Of a stretch of DNA of 64,000 nt, positions 60,501 through 64,000 are shown one piece after another. Under the pieces are notes generated by a model that searched no databases, was not told the origin of the DNA, and was given only the letters and a program-made list of their open reading frames with translations. Numbering within the stretch: position 1 is the first letter of the stretch; each line of letters starts with the position of its first letter. The position numbers and the translations under genes were made by a program. Origin of the DNA: Streptomyces sp. NBC_01235 (GTDB taxonomy: Bacteria; Actinomycetota; Actinomycetes; Streptomycetales; Streptomycetaceae); contig NZ_CP108513.1 in NCBI RefSeq assembly GCF_035989285.1, positions 4,774,001 through 4,838,000 of the forward strand, written 5' to 3'.

Positions 60501-61362
60501 GGTCGAACAGGTACGACAGCCGGTTGGCGGCGATGCTTCCCGCGGCTCCGGTGCTGGTCCAGGGGGTGAGCCGGGTGGGGTCCGCCGTGGTCAGATGCCC
60601 GTACTCGAGGGCGCTGAGGCCGACGAACACCCCGGTGTCGGTGCCCTCGAGGGTGTGGGCCGGCCGTCCTGCGTGGTCGAGGGCTTCGCACGCGACTTCC
60701 AGCAGGAGGCGCTGTTGGGGGTCCATGACTTCGGCTTCGCGCGGGGTGATGCCGAAGTGGTCCGCGTCGAAGGTCTCGATGCCGTCGAGGAAGGCGCCTT
60801 GCCGGGGGGTGCGTTCCATCAGGGCGGCGGCGCCGGGGCCGGTTGCGAAGTCCCGCCAGCGTTCGGCCGGGACGTGACCGACGAGATCGCTTCCCGCCAG
60901 CAGGTGCCGCCACAGCGCGTCCGGTCCTTCGACGCCGCCGGGAAGGCGGCAGCCGATGCCGATGACAGCGATGGGGCAGGTCTGCGGGGGTGTCCCGGCC
61001 GCGTTGCGGGCCGGGCGGGCGTCGGCCGCGGCCGGGCGGGTCTCGTGGGACTCGGCGGGGTCTCCCGTGGCCGGCTCGGGCCGCTGAACGGTGGTCAGAT
61101 GCCGTACCAGCCGCTCCACGGTCGGGTTCTCCCACAGCAGCGTGGCCGGCAGCGGTCTGTCCAGTGCTCGTTCCAGGTATCCGGTGAGCGCGACGGCGAC
61201 GCGGGACGTCAGACCGTATTCGGTCAAAGGCCGGGTGTCGTCGAGTTCAGCCGGTGGGATGCCGCAGGTCTCGGTGATGAGCCGGCGCAGGGTGGCCCGT
61301 AGCCCGGCCTCGGTCACCGGCTTCTGCCCGGACGCTGCGGCCGGTTCCCTGTCTGGTTCCAT
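54592..61362 (-). CDS. Single-module type I polyketide synthase: ACP-KS-AT-DH(degenerate)-KR-ACP-carrier(degenerate)-TE
   Basis: A 2256-residue protein starting at ATG with AGGGAG upstream. ACP1: YGLTSRVAV, Ser53. KS (~130-560): DTACSSS with Cys299, HGTGT, KSNLGH. AT (~660-980): GHSMGE with Ser760; specificity motif AAGH at 861-864. DH region (~1020-1330): the usual D-H-R-V-x-G site reads R-R-R-I-H-G with Arg1062 for the catalytic His, and the second-motif Asp reads LLAAVL, so it should be inactive. KR: TGGLTGLGLE, then SYSSAAAL...YAAAN, with VLHD at the LDD position. ACP2: LGLDSLMAV, Ser1815. A third carrier reads GGDERA without Ser. TE: GWSFGG with Ser2066 and His in EGDHLSLI. The TE (HPAGG, VYGMER, EHQRTSY, PYDGHVVLY) and ACP1 are Pks13-like. 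The FAAL gene lies directly upstream. It would make a 2-alkyl-3-hydroxyacyl product. Confidence 0.92.
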   Translation of the reverse strand: MEPDREPAAASGQKPVTEAGLRATLRRLITETCGIPPAELDDTRPLTEYGLTSRVAVALTGYLERALDRPLPATLLWENPTVERLVRHLTTVQRPEPATGDPAESHETRPAAADARPARNAAGTPPQTCPIAVIGIGCRLPGGVEGPDALWRHLLAGSDLVGHVPAERWRDFATGPGAAALMERTPRQGAFLDGIETFDADHFGITPREAEVMDPQQRLLLEVACEALDHAGRPAHTLEGTDTGVFVGLSALEYGHLTTADPTRLTPWTSTGAAGSIAANRLSYLFDLHGPSLTVDTACSSSLVAVHQACRSLRDGECDTALAAGVNVLLTPTVTASFAQAGALAADGRCKPFDAAADGITRGEGCGVVVLKRLADAQRDGDRILAVVKGSAVNSDGRSAGLMAPNPAAQKSLLRGALSDAQAEADSIDYVETHGTGTLLGDPMEAGSLGAVLGGARTADRPLLIGSVKSNLGHLEGAAGIVGFIKTVLALHHDRIPHTLHFRTPNPHIDFTGLRLRVVTEPTAWPEGSPRPARAGVSAFGFGGTNAHVILERAPAHSPSGEIHPPHAEDDDDHPGIPHVLIVSARSADRIGDAAESLARRTAADGAPTLRDLSHTLARFRRGPACAAVVARTRQEATGRLAALARGEEVTGLVAPRTDNADRRSSGTRRPVFVFSGHGSQWQGMGLHLMRDDPLFAEAVRELDPLYEAETGASLTDLLSLPESGTGVDHVQPLLFGMQIALSRTLRSYGVLPAAVIGHSMGEVGAAVTAGALAPADGLRVILRRSAQLATIDTERAGAMAAVELPDQDREQVLSRFPGTEIAVHASPRRCTVTGPADTVRRMVDAVTAEGGFARLLEVGAAGHSPAVDPVVATLREALSGLRPRTPDVPWYSTVLDDPRAEVQADAAYWCANVRRPVRLQQAVLAAAADGHDLFLEVSPHAVALIPLRETLQADQDDPPAVVVPTLHRHRDEATDLRTALARLHLAGVPLNEDVVWPQGTRVALPSPAWRHERHWFGRRGSATTSSAASHPLLGLRVDDPRTGAVLWQADVGTDTTHASRRRIHGRPVLDLAAAAALLIAAAQEIHGRDGIDDLRIEELSIHRWLPLSGSTPATIVWEPAGPHARVTINSRVTDGAWHCHASARLHTDRVPPPAGPSTAPSALVSHSTFTAGEEPARHSPHEELLAAVLYAPVEAATAGFGHDTSHDTSHDDSASAEIVPAALRCLHVQGLAPDGPTYDVQCFPDPGTTTGPAAGTDPDSGDPGPYWNVVATGSQTRITAQHLELRPTRRDEVPQHLDALVHEIQWRKSPVPLPGRLGSALLLAGDSTTGEGTLAAELSAALEAENVRTTVHVGRAVDDGPLIEDWLKSTGQGDPGAVVLLLTARTGSDAADALHAAAQTARHLASRGSRAPQPPRLWLVTVQARAVTPDEAGEPHLACLRGLVRVLALEEPALRTCLVDIDTQPQSVDDLARELLGDSPEDEVVLRAGTRLVARLARADLTEQQYEAPFARRDGAYLITGGLTGLGLETARRLAEQGAGRLVLNGRRPATPESEAVIAELRSLGTSVAVVQGDIADPDVAPRLVQAAVHEGHTLRGVAHCAAVLHDRMITDLEPADIDTVLRPKVTGALHLEAALASHDIDWWVSYSSAAALLGSPGQAAYAAANAWLDAIAQHRRAEGRPAVSIAWGPWSDTGGAPAHRALALDYLSVPEGLDALQTLIVHNRTHTGVVPLDAQRLLEAFPGLSALPFFAESLRTDATAMEDWAGPAGIDSLGEAAADLVYARLVKRTAAIMGFGVADLNEAVPLTELGLDSLMAVRIRNAARQDFAVELPSDLMLRGATLREIGESVLEGLGLGLGPGLGPERDAEDGATSPAPPDAPQDATASSSVAPPELPGTIQPRDAAERLVAGAWAEVLRERPADVRADFVSAGGDERAAGALVDVIRRRLGDARPSLTAETVLGQRTVAAIAELIRPTVNPTGESPVNVLRPPLPGAFELPLFTFHPAGGPTSVYQPLTQLLPPDQAVYGMERLDGVGTMEDKAAHYLTLIRELQPRGPYRLLGWSFGGCLAYETAQQLTDAGEAVDFLGLIDTILPAALPDLDSRDLLLRRFGRFAEYIEKTYGHRLDLDYDELAATPDDQQIDVVMRLVAEAGLDMSPGIMEHQRTSYIDARVGERYTPRPYDGHVVLYRAQQAQPLTTALDPRYLRKEADLGWAPLCPSLEVVPVEGDHLSLIDPPSVATIARHLRQSLAAPS

Positions 61363-61410
61363 CGCTCTCTCCCTGCGTGCACTCTCATGTGGTACGGGTC
61401 GATGCCGCGC

Positions 61411-63153
61411 TCAGGCGCCCGGGCCCGCCGGCCAGTCCCCTGCGAGATACCGTTCGCGGCATGTGCTGCGGGCGACTTTTCCGCTGGTGGTGTGCGGGAC
61501 CGCGCCGGGCGGCACCAGGACGAAATCGTGGATGGCCACACCGTGCCGGGTGGCGACCGCCGCCCGTACGGCACGCGTCGCCTCCTGCGCGATGCTCTGC
61601 GGATCGCTGACGTCCCGGCCGTGTTCGGCCACGACGACCAGGCTCTCCCCGTCGCCGCCGGCCACGGCGAACGCGGCGATGTGGTGGGGGCGAACGGCCG
61701 GATGCGCGTCCTGAACCGTTTCTTCGATGTCGTGCGGATAGTGGTTGGTGCCGTCGATGATCACCAGGTCCTTCAGGCGCCCGGTGACGTAGAGCTGCTT
61801 GTCGTGCCACACCCCCAGATCCCCCGTGCGCAGCCAGTACGTGCGCGAGTCGTCGCCGTGCGGCGTCGCGCGGAAGGCCGCCTCGCTCTGATCGGGACGG
61901 CCCCAGTAGCCGCGCCCGATGTTGGGGCCGCGCAGCCAGATCTCACCGATGTGGCCGTCTTCCAGGGGCCGGCAGGTCGCGGGATCGACGATGGCGATCT
62001 CCTGGCCGGTCGGCCGGCCGCACGCCACGAGTTCGGCCACGGCCTGGCCGTCGGTGGTGATGACGGTGCGGGCGATTCCCTGCCCGATGGCCTCTCGGTC
62101 GAAGGGGGTGACGGTCGGCTCCTCCCCCGTCGGTGAAGCGCAGACGAACACGGTCGCCTCGGCCAGCCCGTAGGAGGGGCGCATGGTGGTCCGCATCATG
62201 CCGGCGGAGGAGAAGGCCGCCTGGAAGCGCTCGAGGGTGCGCGGCCCGATGGGCTCGCTCCCATTGACCATCGCGGCGACGTGCCCCAGGGACAGTCCGG
62301 CCCGTTCTTCTGCCGTCACCCGCTGAACGCAGTAGTCGTAGGCGAAGTTGGGGGCGGCGGTGATGGCTCCGGGGTGCCGGCTCAGCAGCCGCAGCCAGCG
62401 CACCGGCTGCTGGACGAACGCCAGTGAGTCCATGAGGACGGAGGCCATGTGGCCGACGATCGGGAGGGCGACCGCCAGCACGAGTCCCATGTCGTGGTAG
62501 AGCGGCAGCCATCCCACGGCGCAGTTGCGGCCTCGTCGGAGGTCGTACGCCTCGAGCGCCTGACGGGCGTTCACGCAGACGTTCGCGTGTGTGATCTCCA
62601 CACCTGTCGGGATGCGGGTGGAGCCCGAGGTGTACTGCAGGTAGGCCACATCGTCGGGTTGGGGGTGGCGCGGCTCGGGGGAGGGCGGTGCGGCAGCCTC
62701 CCGCAGTTCCCGCTCCGTGATGACGCGGCAGCCGGAGGGAACGCCGTGCCTCGCGCAGAAGTCCGTCAGGCGAGTGCGCTGGCCCTCGACCGTCAGCGCG
62801 AATTTGGGGGCGGCGTCCTGGAGAACCGCTGCGAGCTTGTCCTCATGCCCCGGCAGGGTCGGGGGGAAAAGGGGAACGGCAACGGCTCCGGCGCAGGAAG
62901 CCGCGAGGAACCCGACGATGTATTCAAGGCTTTGCGGCGCGACGATTGCCACCCTTTCGCCCGCTGCGCCTGCGTGGCGCAGGCCGGTGGCGAGGCGGCG
63001 TACCCGCTCCTCGACCTGCCCCCAGGTCAGCGAGGTGGGGATGCCCGCGGTGTCGGTGCTGTGGTCGACGAACGTGAAGGCTGTTTCGTCGGGCGTGAGT
63101 GCGGCGACGTGGGCGAGATAGTGGCTGAGTGTGTCTCTGACCGAAGATGGCAC
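61411..63153 (-). CDS. Fatty acyl-AMP ligase (FadD32/FAAL type)
   Basis: A 580-residue ANL-superfamily enzyme starting at GTG. It activates a fatty acid as acyl-AMP and transfers it to an ACP, here probably ACP1 of the PKS encoded 48 nt downstream. Motifs: YLQYTSGSTRIPTGVEITHAN (P-loop A3), GWLPLYHDMGLVLAV (A4), RPSYGLAEATVFV (A5), YWLRTGDLG (A7), and RLKDLVIIDGTNHYPHDIEETV with an FAAL-type A8. FAALs carry an insertion that disfavours CoA. The region after A5 (CASPTGEEPTVTPFDREAIGQGIA...) is consistent with this, although only a structure-based alignment would prove it. It is cotranscribed with the PKS and is the first gene of that operon. The ribosome site is weak. Confidence 0.92.
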   Translation of the reverse strand: MPSSVRDTLSHYLAHVAALTPDETAFTFVDHSTDTAGIPTSLTWGQVEERVRRLATGLRHAGAAGERVAIVAPQSLEYIVGFLAASCAGAVAVPLFPPTLPGHEDKLAAVLQDAAPKFALTVEGQRTRLTDFCARHGVPSGCRVITERELREAAAPPSPEPRHPQPDDVAYLQYTSGSTRIPTGVEITHANVCVNARQALEAYDLRRGRNCAVGWLPLYHDMGLVLAVALPIVGHMASVLMDSLAFVQQPVRWLRLLSRHPGAITAAPNFAYDYCVQRVTAEERAGLSLGHVAAMVNGSEPIGPRTLERFQAAFSSAGMMRTTMRPSYGLAEATVFVCASPTGEEPTVTPFDREAIGQGIARTVITTDGQAVAELVACGRPTGQEIAIVDPATCRPLEDGHIGEIWLRGPNIGRGYWGRPDQSEAAFRATPHGDDSRTYWLRTGDLGVWHDKQLYVTGRLKDLVIIDGTNHYPHDIEETVQDAHPAVRPHHIAAFAVAGGDGESLVVVAEHGRDVSDPQSIAQEATRAVRAAVATRHGVAIHDFVLVPPGAVPHTTSGKVARSTCRERYLAGDWPAGPGA

Positions 63154-63416
63154 TGTCTCACCGAACCTTCAGGTAATTGGACGAAAGCGGCCCCGTCGAC
63201 CATGACGGCTTGGCGGAGCCTTTGCGACGGCCGTAACGGGCTGCGGGCGGGCGTCGCTGCTTGTCAGGTCCCGGATGCAGGCAGCGGACAAACAGCGAAA
63301 CATAGGACTTGTCAGCCTCTACCAGTGACACGCCGACAGAGAACGGGACAGTGCGGACTCCGCATGACGCGACAGGGGTTAGAGTTCCCACCCGTGTATC
63401 CCGAGTGGCAGGAAAA
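63154..63416. other. 263-nt divergent region between FAAL and MFS genes
   Basis: It must hold the promoter of the FAAL-PKS operon and that of the divergent exporter. I see no regulator gene in the visible part and no dyad that I would call an operator. Confidence 0.4.
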
Positions 63417-64000
63417 ATGAGCCGACTGCGCATCCTGAGCGTTGTCGCAACCGTCATTCTCTCCACATTTCTGACGGCTCTCGACAACACCGTGGTGAAT
63501 GTCGCCCTGCCTCAGATGCGCACCGAACTCGCCCTGTCCGAAGCGAATTTGAAGTGGGTGGCGACGGGATATCCCCTGGCATTGGCCAGCTTTCTGCTTC
63601 TGGGTGGGCAGTTGACCGACGCCCGGGGCCGGCGCTGGACCCTGCTGACGGGGCTGACGGTGTTCACCGCCTCCTCCGCGTGCTGTGCGCTGTCGACCAC
63701 AGGGGCGATGCTGGTCTGCTTCCGCTGCCTGCAGGGCGCCGCCGCCGCCCTGATCCTGCCCGCCTGCCTGGCCCTGATGACGCACGACCTGCCGCCCCGC
63801 GTGCGTACCGCCGGCTTCGGTGCGACAACGGCCACGTTGGCCTCCGCGCTGGCTCTCGGGCCGGTGATCTCCGGTGTCGTGACACAGCACCTGGGGTGGG
63901 AATGGCTCTTCCTCATGAATGTTCCCCTGGGGCTCGCCAGTCTCCTTGTCGGCGCCCTGGCCGTACCCGTCTCGTCCCTGCACGAGACGGGTACGGGTGC
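63417..64000 (+). CDS. DHA2-type MFS transporter, cut by the right edge
   Basis: The ATG start follows GGCAGGAAAA. Nearly 195 codons are visible and open to the end of the window. FLTALDNTVVNVALPQMRTEL (DHA2 motif D1), QLTDARGRRWTLLTG (motif A) and GPVISGVVTQHLGWEWLFLMNVPLG (motif C region) are present, and about six helices are visible. It is divergent from the FAAL-PKS operon and may export its product or confer self-resistance. The C-terminal half is outside the window. Confidence 0.9.
   Translation, partial: MSRLRILSVVATVILSTFLTALDNTVVNVALPQMRTELALSEANLKWVATGYPLALASFLLLGGQLTDARGRRWTLLTGLTVFTASSACCALSTTGAMLVCFRCLQGAAAALILPACLALMTHDLPPRVRTAGFGATTATLASALALGPVISGVVTQHLGWEWLFLMNVPLGLASLLVGALAVPVSSLHETGTG

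Noticed and set aside
58888..61302. 804-codon + strand open frame opposite the KS/AT part of the PKS
   Set aside because: Antisense shadow; no motif, and the PKS frame has all KS and AT active sites.

Overview
The window is very GC-rich, has strongly biased third codon positions, and uses GTG and TTG starts often. The gene families (mfd, glmU-prs-rplY-pth, ppc, galTEK, WhiJ-type XRE/DUF397 genes, type I PKS) point to a Streptomyces chromosome. From about 1 to 49.5 kb the order resembles the core-chromosome block I remember from S. coelicolor around mfd, glmU, ppc and gal (from memory, not checked). The part after about 49.5 kb looks accessory.

Layout. 0-6.8 kb: partial mazG, a SurA-like lipoprotein, a DUF1906 glycoside hydrolase-like protein, a GNAT enzyme, an HNH lipoprotein, an Rv0909-type antitoxin-like peptide, then an SDR/MerR pair behind a MerR-type promoter next to a TetR relic and a 17-bp tandem array. 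6.9-11.6 kb: mfd and a secreted phospholipase A2. 11.7-20.6 kb: a FtsX-type ABC exporter, a DHA2 drug transporter, a DUF485-like/SSS acetate-type symporter pair and a coiled-coil protein. 20.8-26.3 kb: four genes made of domains known from polymorphic toxin/immunity systems (Imm35-deaminase-SUKH-4, WHH nuclease-SUKH-1, YwqJ deaminase, SUKH-3). 26.7-29.1 kb: a histidine kinase without a partner, an HTH/LAGLIDADG-like protein and tRNA-Gln(UUG). 29.2-34.7 kb: glmU, prs, rplY, pth, a repeat-bearing membrane protein and a sortase-anchored surface protein. 34.8-43 kb: ppc, an acyl-CoA desaturase with its TetR regulator, CsbD, VOC, a Tam-like methyltransferase, MarR, a LuxR response regulator and a GNAT. 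43.1-48.6 kb: galTEK with a divergent SSS sugar symporter. 48.7-52.9 kb: an SGNH lipase, a WhiJ-type ATPase/XRE/DUF397 locus, a DHFR-family reductase and a small membrane protein operon.

53.2-64 kb (right edge) holds a compact lipid-like biosynthetic locus. It has crotonyl-CoA carboxylase/reductase (ccr), a single-module PKS (ACP-KS-AT-degenerate DH-KR-ACP-degenerate carrier-TE), a fatty acyl-AMP ligase and a DHA2 exporter cut by the window edge. The N-terminal ACP, the TE and the partner FAAL resemble the Pks13/FadD32 mycolate condensation system. The KR is in line, and an alkylmalonyl-CoA extender could come from Ccr. The plausible product is an alpha-alkyl-beta-hydroxy acyl chain, which is an inference.

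The two most interesting systems are the fused toxin/immunity-domain island at 20.8-26.3 kb and the Pks13-like FAAL-PKS-CCR locus at 53-64 kb. I see no IS elements, integrases, CRISPR arrays or rRNA genes.
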